From: Prorocentrum cordatum
Lineage: Eukaryota > Sar > Dinophyceae > Prorocentrales > Prorocentraceae
Direction of reading: 5' to 3'
Length of the DNA: 64,000 bases
Assembly: GCA_963575745.1 (NCBI GenBank)
Contig: CAUYUJ010000345.1
Coordinates: forward strand, 51,133-115,132
Part shown: piece after piece, positions 40,478-49,523 of the stretch
Position numbering within the stretch: the first letter of the stretch is position 1
How the letters are laid out: each line of letters begins with the position of its first letter
Position numbers and translations under genes: made by a program
The notes under the pieces: model-generated
What the model was told of the DNA's origin: nothing
Database searches by the model: none
What the model saw: only the letters and a program-made list of their open reading frames with translations

Positions 40478-42550
40478 AAGGAGAAGCGGCTGCGGCAGCT
40501 GGTCGATGCCGCGCGCGAGTATTTGGTGTCGCGGCGAGGGTGCGATCGGGCAGCCGTGCGCTTCCAGGGGTCCGACGGGGACGCGCTGTGGGGTGCGCTG
40601 ATGGAGCCGGGGCAACCGTGCCGCTTCGGGCGCGCGTTGCTGCAGCTGGAGGGTCGCGCGCAGGGTCGCGACCCCGGCGAGGCGCGCACGGGGTGGGAGG
40701 AGGTGTCCGTGGAGGAAGACTTCCGTTGGCGCTCCCAGTGGCCTCGGGTGCGCTTCGAGTGTAGCATGCTGCAGGCGCCAGTCGTGGGGGAGGGTGGCGC
40801 GACGCAGTGGCGCGCGGTGCGGTGCTGCGATGAGCCGGGTGGGGGAGATGCGGACGACTTCCAGGCTCTGTGGCAGCGCGAGTCTCGCGTTGCGGCGGGC
40901 TTCGCGGCGAACGTGGTCCTGGGCGACGACGTGGTCGTCTTGCCCGTGGAGCGGCCTGCAGGGTGGCGGGGGCCCGCGGATATGGCGGGCGCGTGGTGGC
41001 GGGGCCAGGGCCCGCGCGAGCGCAGGGCGGAGGAGGGCGAGGACCCGGGCCGCGTCTGGGTGGGCCAGCTCCAGGAGGACGCGGGAGTGGCGGGGCTGCT
41101 GGCCGAGGGCGGCGCGGGCGAGCGCACTGCAATAGTGGGCCTCGACGCGCTGCGGCAGGCCGCTGCCCAGGGCGCCAGGGGGGCGGGTCGCGGAGGTCGG
41201 GGGAGAGGGCGCCGAGCGAAGAAGCGCGGCCGCTACGTCGATGCTCTGCGGGTGGAGATTCGGACGAGATGGGCTCCAGGGGGGGTCCCCGCGAAGGAGG
41301 GGCCTGCCGCTCGGGAGGTGTTCGTGTTCGGGGCCAAGCCCGAGACGCAGGAGTGGGAGTTCAAACCGAAGGGGCGCGTTCGCAATCGTGCGGGCTCGTT
41401 CGCAAGGGAGGTTCTGCTTGACCACCGAGCGCGCCTGGCTGCGGGAGATGTGCACCAGAAGTGCATGCTGCTGGCGCTGAAGACAGTGCCGCTGCGCGTG
41501 GCGATGTACGACGTGCAGCTGCGCGACGCGTCCGTGCGGGCGGTGCAGGCGGCGCAGGCGATCCTGACGCGGATGGTGAAGTTCACGTGCCACGAGTGCC
41601 AGGAGCGGTTCCCGGCGTTCCACCCGGCTTTCGAGCCGCCGGAGCAGCTCGCGGAGGAGATGCTGCTGCTGCGGTGCGGCGGGGACGGGCTGGCCGCGTG
41701 CAGCACGGAGGTGGCCGAGTGGGACGAGGTGCCGCCGCGCGACCCGCCGGACGGCTTCGCTCTGGAGTGCAGGGGCGTGTGTATGCGGTGCAGGCAGGAC
41801 CTGGACAAGCAGGCCGCGGCCGCGGCCACGGAGGACGTCCTGTATCAGGTGGTGGGGCTCCGCACCGCGCAGAACCACATGGACCCGTGCTTCCGCTTCC
41901 CGTCCGATGACCTGCGCGAGCTTTTCGACCAGGCCACGCTCACGGAGAGCCTGCTCATTGCCCTGGACCACATGCAGGTGCACCAGGCCACGGTGTCCCG
42001 CACGGGGCTGCGCAAGTTCCGCAAGAACATCATCTCGTTCCCCCAGGATGTGGCAGGGTTCTCGCGGCGCCACGAGCTCATGAATGGGTTCCGCGTGGGG
42101 GACCGCGTGAACTCGGCGCGCGGGCCCGGCGAGCGCCCCGACGACCCGCGCCGTCCCGAGCGCATGGCCGCGGGCTGCACGGACGAGGAGCGGCAGCGCT
42201 TCGGCGTGGACCTGCACGGGCGCCTGGTCTTCCCAGGGCGCGTCGTGGAGGTGCTGCTCAGCGGGGACGTGATCATCGAGTACGATCATGGAGGCAGGGG
42301 GAGGGAGCTCCAGGAGAACGTGGAGCCGCGGGTGGTGCTGCCCTGGCACCCCCGGAAAGTGCCCTTCAGCTTGATGTTGCGGCAGAATGTAGGGTTCGGG
42401 AAGGAGGTCGTGGAGGGCCTGCACGTGCGCTGGCGCTACTGTGGGCACGTGCTCCGGGCGTTGTGTGCGTTTGCGGGCACGTATGGGCCCTGGCGCCTGG
42501 GGTACTGCGGACGAGCCCATGCACAAGTACTACGACCCGCGCCTGTTTGA
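40478..42550 (+). CDS. Helitron N-terminal region (Cys-rich, DUF6570-like)
   Basis: Continues from the linker after the in-frame TAG. Around 41580-41800 it carries FTCHECQERFPAFHP, then ECRGVCMRCRQDLD, a paired CxxC arrangement common ahead of Helitron Rep proteins. Around 41905-42060 the stretch FPSDDLRELFDQATLTESLL through FRKNIISFPQDV resembles the DUF6570-type domain that precedes Rep in many Helitrons. It probably helps recognise element DNA. The frame should end near 42490, where the next frame carries on with MHKYYDPRLFDVLPDDEIL. Codon use and GC match the rest of the element. Confidence 0.65.
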   Translation, partial: KEKRLRQLVDAAREYLVSRRGCDRAAVRFQGSDGDALWGALMEPGQPCRFGRALLQLEGRAQGRDPGEARTGWEEVSVEEDFRWRSQWPRVRFECSMLQAPVVGEGGATQWRAVRCCDEPGGGDADDFQALWQRESRVAAGFAANVVLGDDVVVLPVERPAGWRGPADMAGAWWRGQGPRERRAEEGEDPGRVWVGQLQEDAGVAGLLAEGGAGERTAIVGLDALRQAAAQGARGAGRGGRGRGRRAKKRGRYVDALRVEIRTRWAPGGVPAKEGPAAREVFVFGAKPETQEWEFKPKGRVRNRAGSFAREVLLDHRARLAAGDVHQKCMLLALKTVPLRVAMYDVQLRDASVRAVQAAQAILTRMVKFTCHECQERFPAFHPAFEPPEQLAEEMLLLRCGGDGLAACSTEVAEWDEVPPRDPPDGFALECRGVCMRCRQDLDKQAAAAATEDVLYQVVGLRTAQNHMDPCFRFPSDDLRELFDQATLTESLLIALDHMQVHQATVSRTGLRKFRKNIISFPQDVAGFSRRHELMNGFRVGDRVNSARGPGERPDDPRRPERMAAGCTDEERQRFGVDLHGRLVFPGRVVEVLLSGDVIIEYDHGGRGRELQENVEPRVVLPWHPRKVPFSLMLRQNVGFGKEVVEGLHVRWRYCGHVLRALCAFAGTYGPWRLGYCGRAHAQVLRPAPV

Positions 42551-44171
42551 CGTGCTCCCGGACGACGAGATCCTCGCGTCCTACGCGCCGAGAGAGAGCG
42601 AAGACGGCGTCCTGCCGTCGGGGGGCGAGGCCAGGGAGCCGGAGGATCTTGGGCCCGTGACGGAAGCGGAGGCCATTGCTCGGGATTGCGTCCCCTGTGG
42701 CGTCGACGTCGTCACGCCGCGCCAGTTCATTGCCGCGGGCTTCGACGTGCACTTCGTCGGGCCCCGCGACGACGCCGGTCGCGAGCCTGCTGGCCGCGAG
42801 GGCGACGATGCGCGGGGAGGCGACGAGGGCGGCGCGGAGGCCGCGGCCGAGGGTGATGCCGATGCGGCGGCTGACGGGGAGTTCGACGTCGGCGTGGAAG
42901 ATGAAGCCATGGCCGTTGATCACGACGTGTTCAGTGCGTGGCTCGACCAGGCGCAGTTTGAGTATGGTGGGGCAGTGCAGCGATGGTGGACGGGGTTGCA
43001 GCCGGAGGCGGAGGGCCAGTTGGAGGGGTTGAAGTTTGGTGACGACGATACGACGGAGGACCTGTTCGGCCGCCTGCTGGCTGCGGCGCGGGAGGATAAC
43101 GCCGTGAAGTCCGTGCAGAGGGACCGCGTGGCCGTGGACTGCGTGCGCGTCGAGTTCCTCTTCGATTGGATGCGACCCCGTGTGCAGGGCCGGTTTGCCG
43201 GTGCGGAGGGCGGCGTCTCTCGCGAGTCGGTTTTGGACGAGGTGATGCTCGAGCTGGCCATGGCGGGACCGTTCGTGGCAGCTGCGCGCGATAGGGACAC
43301 GGGGTGCGTCGAGGAGAACTTGCCGGAGTTTGACGAGGACGAGGCAGTCGCGCGGACGGGTGAGCGCTTGATTTACGGCTGGCCCGGACAGAGCGAGGAC
43401 CCGGTCCCGGCGCGCGCCATCGGGCGTTTCGCGAGGGCGTTCCCGTGGGAGTTTCCCATGGGCATCGGCGACCTCTTCGACGACCGTCCCCGGCGGGTGT
43501 CCGTGCAGGACTGGGTGCAGCACCTGATGCGCTACCGCACCGGGCAGTTCGTCGGCGGCCCGCGTGGCCAGCGCGTGATGTGGGCCATGGTGAACGTGCT
43601 GCTCCTGAACGAGGCGCGGGGCAAGGGTTTTGGGGTTTATCGGACCATGTACAGGCGCGCGGGCCTCGGCGTCCAGGGCCCCAGTGTGATGACGAAGGGC
43701 GGGCTCAGGCAAATCCTGGAGAGCGAGGACCGCGTGCGGATCCTGGTGGGCCAGCTCGCGAACGTGGGCCGCGATGTGCCCTCGACCACCATGCCCTGGT
43801 CGTATGAGTCGAAGAAGTTGCAGAGCACCGTGAAGCACCTGTCCTGGCACCCGCCCTGGGTCGAGGGCACTCAGGCGGACGGCGCCGAGCCGGTCGGCAG
43901 GTGTTCCTCCGCGAGCTGGACCTGCCGGCGGGGAAGGGGCGGACTCAGCGCGGGCGTGCGCTTGTGCCGGATGTCGTCGGGCTCGGCCGTCACCCGTCCA
44001 TTTGGTGGACGCAGAATCCGTTTTACACCGCCGCGTATGACATTCCGCGCATGGGGGGAGGTCCAGGGGCGCGGGCGGCGGGAGACCGTGCTCTGGGGGA
44101 TTGGGTTGGTGACGGGCGAGAGGAGCGCTTCCGTTTCGCGCGGGACAACCCGGACCTGTTGGCCTACATGA
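42441..44171 (+). CDS. Helitron-like N-terminal domain of Rep
   Basis: Useful sequence is about 42520-43890. An acidic linker (42800-42920) is followed by a helical region. Next come AFPWEFPMGIGDLFDDRPRR (~43437) and VQDWVQHLMRYRTGQFV (~43503), matching the 'helitron-like N' pattern (FP-x-G-x-D, then a helix before the Rep core). WAMVNVLL (43582) and LRQILESEDRVRILVGQLAN also fit. The match to Rep continues in another frame from about 43895 (FLRELDLPAG), so a single-base change near 43880-43900 breaks the gene. The tail to 44171 in this frame is noise. Confidence 0.75.
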   Translation: MGTCSGRCVRLRARMGPGAWGTADEPMHKYYDPRLFDVLPDDEILASYAPRESEDGVLPSGGEAREPEDLGPVTEAEAIARDCVPCGVDVVTPRQFIAAGFDVHFVGPRDDAGREPAGREGDDARGGDEGGAEAAAEGDADAAADGEFDVGVEDEAMAVDHDVFSAWLDQAQFEYGGAVQRWWTGLQPEAEGQLEGLKFGDDDTTEDLFGRLLAAAREDNAVKSVQRDRVAVDCVRVEFLFDWMRPRVQGRFAGAEGGVSRESVLDEVMLELAMAGPFVAAARDRDTGCVEENLPEFDEDEAVARTGERLIYGWPGQSEDPVPARAIGRFARAFPWEFPMGIGDLFDDRPRRVSVQDWVQHLMRYRTGQFVGGPRGQRVMWAMVNVLLLNEARGKGFGVYRTMYRRAGLGVQGPSVMTKGGLRQILESEDRVRILVGQLANVGRDVPSTTMPWSYESKKLQSTVKHLSWHPPWVEGTQADGAEPVGRCSSASWTCRRGRGGLSAGVRLCRMSSGSAVTRPFGGRRIRFTPPRMTFRAWGEVQGRGRRETVLWGIGLVTGERSASVSRGTTRTCWPT

Positions 44172-44872
44172 TGGCCTTGCGGGTGGAGCTGAACATGCGG
44201 ATGGTGATGCCCGCCGTACTGCCCCACTCGGAGCAGTTCAAGTACATGGCCATGGCCAGGGCCGAGTGTGGCGCGGGTGGCAATCTGCATTACCACGGGT
44301 TCAGCGTGGGGCTGCCTGGGCCGGCGGTTGCGCGGGTTCGCGCGGACGGGGACGGGGAGGGGGACATGCTTCCGCCGAGCGTGGCGAGCGACGTGGCGGC
44401 GTGCCTGCCCTCGCTTGAGGCAGGACCGCTGGCCTGGCCCCTGCAGGAGCGGAGGCGTCGTGGTGCTGCCCTCGCTGCCCTGGAGCAGGTCCTGCGCGCC
44501 GTTGCCGGCCGGCCTGGCAAGCGTGCGCCGCGGGCTCCTGCGGGTGAGGGCTCTGCGGCTTCGGGATCATGTAGTGAAGATGGCGCAGGCGACGACGAGG
44601 ATGAGTTCGTGGGCAGGGCTTCTGCGCTCCTCGACGCCCTGGTGGATCGAGGGTGGCTGGTGCTCGTGCAAGGGGAGGAGGGCGTCCGCGGCAGGGGGCG
44701 GAGGCCGACGTTGCTTTCGAGCGCGTCGGGCCAGAGGATCCAGCGCCGGAGGACGAGGCGGGGGGTGATCCCGTGGAGGACGTTCAGGATGGTGATGGCG
44801 TTGAGGGCCGCGGTGCTGCTCGGGGGTCAAGACCTGCTGGGGTCCCCCACGGGGCCCGCGGGCAGCGACTAG
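43895..44872 (+). CDS. Helitron Rep catalytic region (HUH motif)
   Basis: Carries HPSIWWTQNPFYTA, FARDNPDLLAYMMALRVELN and AECGAGGNLHYHGFSVGLPG. The last is the Helitron form of Rep motif 2, with His-Tyr-His at 44288-44296 coordinating the metal used for strand nicking. Canonical Helitrons have E-x-Q-x-R-G before this; here it is ECGAGGN. After about 44400 the sequence becomes an Ala/Arg/acidic linker. The continuation (zinc motif, catalytic Tyr) lies in another frame from about 44860. The stop at 44870-44872 is therefore not the natural end. Confidence 0.85.
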   Translation, partial: RQVFLRELDLPAGKGRTQRGRALVPDVVGLGRHPSIWWTQNPFYTAAYDIPRMGGGPGARAAGDRALGDWVGDGREERFRFARDNPDLLAYMMALRVELNMRMVMPAVLPHSEQFKYMAMARAECGAGGNLHYHGFSVGLPGPAVARVRADGDGEGDMLPPSVASDVAACLPSLEAGPLAWPLQERRRRGAALAALEQVLRAVAGRPGKRAPRAPAGEGSAASGSCSEDGAGDDEDEFVGRASALLDALVDRGWLVLVQGEEGVRGRGRRPTLLSSASGQRIQRRRTRRGVIPWRTFRMVMALRAAVLLGGQDLLGSPTGPAGSD

Positions 44873-45456
44873 GGGGTGCTGGTCTCGACTTCGGCGTGCT
44901 GAAGCCGGAGCATGAGGACGTCGCGCTGCAGAGCGTTTTGGAGAAGCGGTTCTATGAGGTCTTCGGGCACGTGGTCTCGGAGTGGAACCCGTGCTACGAC
45001 GACGCGGGCGCGTGCAGGTACACGTGGGACGACGAGGTTGGCGCCTTCGACGTGGACGTGGAGATGGAGGGCGTGGCTGTGCGCGAGACGTCGGAGGGCC
45101 GGGCGGTGCGTAGCGTGCCCGCTTCTGCGCCGGAGTGCTTGAACTTGCGGAAGGTTCTGGACGAGGCCTTTGCGTCCGAGGCGTCGGGGAAGTTGGACGT
45201 GCAACCCGTTCGGCGACTGGTGGCTGCGCTTGTGAACAGGGTGGCGCGGCACACGAAGCATGGCATGGGGCCGCCGCGGCTCGGGGTTCACGCGTGTGCT
45301 CGCGGAAAGGAGGGGTGCGTGTTCTGCCGATATAATTTCCCGCGCGACAGGTGGGGCCGCGTCGGGCCCCGGCCGTTCCGCATGGAGAAGGGCCGCCGGG
45401 AGGGCCACTGGCAGGCGGTGTTTCCGCGGAACGACAGGCTCTGCAATAGTTACTAG
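44653..45456 (+). CDS. Helitron Rep, CRFxFP zinc-binding part
   Basis: From about 44885 the frame reads LKPEHEDVALQ and RLVAALVNRVARHTKHG, then HACARGKEGCVFCRYNFPRD. This corresponds to the conserved Helitron segment 'H..C....C..CRFgFP'. It ends RNDRLCNSY followed by TAG (45454-45456), and the same frame continues immediately with the next conserved Rep sequence. The TAG is thus internal to the Rep domain, not a terminus. Residues before about 44880 overlap the previous frame and are probably not translated here. Confidence 0.8.
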   Translation: MAGARARGGGRPRQGAEADVAFERVGPEDPAPEDEAGGDPVEDVQDGDGVEGRGAARGSRPAGVPHGARGQRLGGAGLDFGVLKPEHEDVALQSVLEKRFYEVFGHVVSEWNPCYDDAGACRYTWDDEVGAFDVDVEMEGVAVRETSEGRAVRSVPASAPECLNLRKVLDEAFASEASGKLDVQPVRRLVAALVNRVARHTKHGMGPPRLGVHACARGKEGCVFCRYNFPRDRWGRVGPRPFRMEKGRREGHWQAVFPRNDRLCNSY

Positions 45457-46359
45457 GAGCACGTGCTGTTGGCCAACATGGGGAACATTGACTGGCGTCC
45501 CGTTCTGAACTTGTGGGCGGTCGTGGAGTACGTCACGAAGTACGCGACGAAGGCGCCCAAGGGCTCGCGGAAGTTCAAGGAGGTGCTCGACGACGCCGTC
45601 AACGAGGTCTGCGCTTACGTCCCAGAGGGCGAAGGGACTGATTTCCTTCGGCGCTCCATTCAGAAGTTCTTTGCTCGGATGCTCGGGGAGCGGGACTACC
45701 ACTGTTACGAGGTGGCGCTGCTGGGGGTGCGCCTGCCCATGGTTTTGTCCATGCTGCCCGTCGTGACCCTCAACACGACGGGGGCCCGCGCGCTGAAGCC
45801 TGCGTCTGCGCTGCGGGACAAGGCAGTTGACGAGCCTGTGCACTGGGATAGCAAAGTGGACAAGTTCGACAAGCGCCTGGAGTTTGTGCGTCGGCAGCGT
45901 GCCAGGGGGGACGAGTCCATCTCGGTGGAAGAGGTGCGCGATGTGTCGTTGTTCGAATTCTATTGGAAGTACGCTGTGTACCGCGGGAAGCTGAGGCGCG
46001 GGAACCCTGCGGTGTGTCTGCAGGTGACCCCCGGCTATAGCGCGGAGTGCGCGAACGTGCAGCACGCCTGCCACGAGGCGTACGCGCGGGCGAACGTCAT
46101 CGCGCACTGGCGGCACATGGCGACCGCGGACCGCAAGGCCATGATCGAACAGGAGATGCTGAGGGACGTCCGGCCGGTGCCGGCGGCTTGCATTGGGGCC
46201 ACGGATTTCGTTCAGCCTTTGGCGGGCGGTGCTGGCCAGGATGCTGGAAGCGAGCGGTTCCTGGGCGTGCAGGATCTCTGGCTCAAGTCGGGGGGAAGAG
46301 CCTGGGGGGGGGCAGAGCGATCGGTATTGGGGGCATATGATGATGGAGATGCTCACTGA
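45457..46359 (+). CDS. Helitron Rep, catalytic tyrosine region
   Basis: Starts right after the TAG with EHVLLANMGNIDWRPVLNLW, then VVEYVTKYATKAPKGS. The two tyrosines (codons 45529-45531 and 45541-45543) fit the Helitron Y-x-x-K-Y motif that attacks the nicked DNA. The following ~230 residues (RMLGERDYHCYEVALLGVRLP and so on) match the usual post-Rep region leading to the helicase. From about 46290 the coding frame shifts by one for ~85 bp (DRYWGHMMMEMLTDPMLRQW) and shifts back near 46375. G-runs at 46290-46315 are the likely site. Confidence 0.85.
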   Translation, partial: EHVLLANMGNIDWRPVLNLWAVVEYVTKYATKAPKGSRKFKEVLDDAVNEVCAYVPEGEGTDFLRRSIQKFFARMLGERDYHCYEVALLGVRLPMVLSMLPVVTLNTTGARALKPASALRDKAVDEPVHWDSKVDKFDKRLEFVRRQRARGDESISVEEVRDVSLFEFYWKYAVYRGKLRRGNPAVCLQVTPGYSAECANVQHACHEAYARANVIAHWRHMATADRKAMIEQEMLRDVRPVPAACIGATDFVQPLAGGAGQDAGSERFLGVQDLWLKSGGRAWGGAERSVLGAYDDGDAH

Positions 46360-46374
46360 CCCCATGCTCCGCCA

Positions 46375-47967
46375 GTGGTTCCGGCGTGGGTCGTGGAGCA
46401 GTACGAGCGCGCGAACCCGTTCTACAAGGAAGTGCTCGGCGCCATCCTGGAAGACGGGGTCGCTAGCAACCGGGAGCTGCTGCGCCGGACGCGACGCGAA
46501 ATGGTGAGGCGGCATGAGGCGGGCCAGCAGGGGCGGGGCGCGGGGGCAGATGAGGCGGCGGGCGGCGCCGGGGGGCAGGCGTCCGATGATGGCTCTGGGC
46601 GCGGCGACGATGACAGAGACAGCGAGAAGGCGGAGTCGGGGGAGGAAGTGGAGGACTTGGTGGACAGACTCGTGCTGCGCGGGGACGAGGACCCGAACGA
46701 GGAGGCTCGGGATGCTGTCTTACGCGAGGCGCGGCAGGGGGAGGGCGCTGAGTCTGCTGCGGCCGCGGGGGAGGCGTCCGAGTGGGAGCGCCGCCCAGCC
46801 GATGAGCGCGTCAGCGCGGCAGGCCCTGCTGTGCAGGCGGCGGACGTGCGCGTCGGGGATGTTGCGGGCGATGAGGTGCGCGGCAGGGTCCGGGTGAACC
46901 CCAAGGACTTCAATTGGTTGAACGAGGCGTGCAATGTGTCGACGAGCGAGAGAGGGCGTCTGGAGAAGCTCCAGGATGAGTGGTACGGAAAGGCCAAGGT
47001 AGGCGACGGGGCCGAGGTCGTCGAGCGCGCCGATCTCGACCCCTGGCAGAAGTTCGCCCACGACATCGTCATGGACGACCGCCATTCGGAGGCCGACCCG
47101 TTGAGATTGATGGTCACGGGCGTGGCCGGCACGGGGAAATCGCGCACCGTGCGCAGTTTCGTAGCCGCGAGGCGAAAGCGGGTGGGGCAGTTTGCCCCGA
47201 GGACGAGGCTGGATCAAGATCGCCGCGGCGTGCGCGAAATCCGACGAGGGCCTGAAGAGATTGATGAGGAGGAGCGGAATTGCTGCTTGCTCGCCGCTCC
47301 CACCGGGTGCGCCTCGTTCCAGTTGAAATATGGCGCGACCACCCTGCACAGGGCGTTCGGTGTGCCGGTGGGATATTGCGGCCCTTGGTTACGCAAGGAC
47401 GGGGACCGGTTTCAAAAGACGCAGACTCGACTGCGTCAGGCGAGGTTGTTTGTGTTGGATGAGATGAGCATGATCGGGCGGCAGATGCTGGGCAAGATCG
47501 AGTTCAAGGTGCAGGATACTCGTGGTGTTGCGGCGAAGCGTGCGGCGCAGGGTGCGAGGCCAGTGTATCTCGGCGGGAAGGATGCCGTGCTCGCCGGGGA
47601 TCCGCAGCAGGCGCCGCCAATCGGCGATGACGCCCTGTACCGGATGGGCGCGTATGGGGGGTCTGCGAAGAACAAGCCCCGGGGGGCGGAGCGGACCCCC
47701 GACGACGCCTGGAGCACGGACAGGTTAGTGAATAATGGGAGTTTCGTGCGCGATGCGTTCCAGAACGTGGCCGTGCCCCGGCGCGTGCACCGGTGGCGCG
47801 GTGAGAAAGAGGGGCTGTCGAAGGAGCGGCAGGCGGAGTACAGGCAGGATGCTGATCGCTTTTTGGAGGTCACGAAAGGCATGGCGCAGTGTACTTGGGA
47901 GCAGCGGGATCATGCGTGGTTGAAGCGTCCTGGCAAAAAAGGGGAAAAGGGTGGATTTGGGGTGTGA
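46375..47967 (+). CDS. PIF1-like Helitron helicase, N-terminal half
   Basis: SF1B helicase that would unwind the donor strand during rolling-circle transposition. Walker A GVAGTGKS lies at 47119-47142 (residues ~249-256). Motif Ia is AAPTGCASFQLKYGATTLHRA (~47290), Walker B is LDEMSM (Asp at 47458, residue ~362), and motif III is AGDPQQAPP (~47593). An acidic linker (residues ~45-130) connects it to Rep. It ends in an A/G-rich tract after HAWLKRPG (~47930). The C-terminal helicase motifs resume near 48140, so the stop at 47965-47967 belongs to the inserted tract. Walker residues are intact. Confidence 0.9.
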   Translation: MVPAWVVEQYERANPFYKEVLGAILEDGVASNRELLRRTRREMVRRHEAGQQGRGAGADEAAGGAGGQASDDGSGRGDDDRDSEKAESGEEVEDLVDRLVLRGDEDPNEEARDAVLREARQGEGAESAAAAGEASEWERRPADERVSAAGPAVQAADVRVGDVAGDEVRGRVRVNPKDFNWLNEACNVSTSERGRLEKLQDEWYGKAKVGDGAEVVERADLDPWQKFAHDIVMDDRHSEADPLRLMVTGVAGTGKSRTVRSFVAARRKRVGQFAPRTRLDQDRRGVREIRRGPEEIDEEERNCCLLAAPTGCASFQLKYGATTLHRAFGVPVGYCGPWLRKDGDRFQKTQTRLRQARLFVLDEMSMIGRQMLGKIEFKVQDTRGVAAKRAAQGARPVYLGGKDAVLAGDPQQAPPIGDDALYRMGAYGGSAKNKPRGAERTPDDAWSTDRLVNNGSFVRDAFQNVAVPRRVHRWRGEKEGLSKERQAEYRQDADRFLEVTKGMAQCTWEQRDHAWLKRPGKKGEKGGFGV

Positions 47968-48130
47968 GTAAGGAAAAAAGAGGCAAGTAAAAAGGGGAAA
48001 AAAGGGGGGGGGGAGAAGTGAAGGGAAAAAAGTGTGTGTAAAAAAAAAAGTTGGGGAGAACAAAAAAGGTGGGGGGGTTGGGCGTGGGGGGAAAGGGGGA
48101 AGTTACGGAAACCTGGTGCGGAAAAAAAAC
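47930..48130 (+). other. A/G-rich insertion inside the helicase
   Basis: A ~190-bp run of G and A (with 'gtgtgtaaaaaaaaa' at 48033) contains stops and separates HAWLKRPG from KMTKEGREELAAFETAPLL. In related helicases these parts are adjacent. It may be an insertion, an intron or an assembly artefact. Confidence 0.55.
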
Positions 48131-49359
48131 GGTCGTTGGGAATCAGGAAAATGACCAAGGAGGGGAGGGAGGAGCTGGCGGCCTTCGAGACGGCCCCGCT
48201 GCTGATGGACTGCAGGAAGGATCGGGCCTCGGGTGCATGTGGCGCCGATAGAGTGAACATGGAGAGGTTGTACCAGGTAGCCGCTGCGAGTGGTAAGCCC
48301 ATCGCGGCGTAGCGTGCCTACCACGACAAAAAGGAGAAAAAGCAGAAGTCTAGGCCAGACCAGATGGCGTCCGAGGACTTCCGCGGACTCGAGAACGAGC
48401 TGTACGTCTGCGAAGGGGCCCGCGTGCTGTTGACTCAGAACCTCTGGGTTGAGGCGGGGCTCATGAACGGGGCGATTGGTACGCTGCGCGGCTACATGTG
48501 GCCCGAGGGCGCCGACCCGCACAATGGCGCTCGGCCGGATTTGCAGGCGCCCCTTTGCGTGTTCGTCGAGTTCGATGATATCGATCTAGGGACAGACGGG
48601 CAGGGTCGGCCGCGGTCGTTTTTCCCGGGAGACGAGGAGCGTCGGAACTGGGTGCCCATTTGGAGGCAGAGAGTGTCTTCCACCATGGAGGAGGGCGTGT
48701 GGCGCGAGAACTACCCGTTGCAGCTGGCATGGGCGTTGACGCACTGGAAGGCGCAGGGGATGACGTTGGCGAAAGTTCGCGTGCACCTGTCAGCGAAGAC
48801 CGCGGCCGTTGCAGGGATCGGTTTCGTCGCCACGACGCGTGTGAAGCATCCCTGGGACTTGGTGTTCGAGGAGGACCTGCCGGAGTATGCGGACTTCATG
48901 AGGGCCAGGCATACGACGGCGTTCCGGGAGCGGCGACGCTTCGAGTTGCGACTGGAGGCTCGCGCTTCCCGCACGTTGCGGACATACGGGTACTGCGAGG
49001 CGGACTGCTGGACTGAGGAGGAGAAACGCGCGGCGGAGACATTGCTGGGTCGTTTGAAGACCGTTGCCGCGGCTCAGGCGGAGAGGTTGAGAGGGGCGGG
49101 CAGAGTGGTGGATGAGGACACAAGGCTGTGGGGTGAGGAGGGGCCGCCTTTCGCGTCCGAGCTCGACAGCGCCGTTGCTGCCGAGGCTGGAGAGGACGAC
49201 GTCGCGGCGCGGCGCCTCCGTGCCGTGGCCGAAAGGCTTCTGGACCGAGGCGGGTGCGCTTCGCGACGCGGGAGGAGAAGGGCGCCGCGCGGGATCTGCT
49301 TGTTGATGTCGGTGCCCTCGCTGCTTGTGCGTCCCGGGAGGATTTGCGCGAACGTCTGA
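48131..49359 (+). CDS. PIF1-like Helitron helicase, C-terminal half
   Basis: Begins around KMTKEGREELAAFETAPLL and reads MERLYQVAAASGKPIAA, then TAG (48310-48312), then RAYHDKKEKK in the same frame. Next come LYVCEGARVLLTQNLWVEAG and LMNGAIGTL (~48395-48485), the standard PIF1/Helitron segment 'L..GARVMLT.NLW...GLVNGA.G'. ALTHWKAQGMTLAKVRVHLS (~48733) and GFVATTRVKHPWDL (~48820) are SF1 motifs V and VI, with Gln replacing the usual S-Q context partly. From about 49255 the following domain is read in the next frame. Confidence 0.85.
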
Positions 49360-49523
49360 CGGCTGCTGCCGGGCGCCTGACGCATGAGTCTTCGGGTTCG
49401 GGTGACAGGGAGGGGGTCCTGCGCGGCGTGGTCGACTTGATTGTGGAGCGGTGGGAGGCGTCTGGGGCGTGGGATGAGCGAGTGTTCGATTCCGTGGCTC
49501 CGAACATGGGCCGCTGCATATGA
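49254..49523 (+). CDS. linker after the helicase
   Basis: Frame reading GAARDLLVDVGALAACASREDLRERLTAAAGRL and VLRGVVDLIVERWEAS: helical and acidic, with no family recognised. Its stop overlaps the next frame's ATG (49520). The two stretches are probably one polyprotein with an indel. Confidence 0.4.
   Translation: MRFATREEKGAARDLLVDVGALAACASREDLRERLTAAAGRLTHESSGSGDREGVLRGVVDLIVERWEASGAWDERVFDSVAPNMGRCI

Noticed and set aside
39428-42526. 1032-residue minus-strand frame
   Set aside because: It is an Arg/Ala/Pro/His-rich antisense shadow of GC-rich plus-strand coding DNA. The conserved domains are on the plus strand.
46357-46359. TGA as the natural end of the Rep protein
   Set aside because: Coding signal moves to the next frame before this codon and returns after it, so the TGA lies in an out-of-frame stretch.
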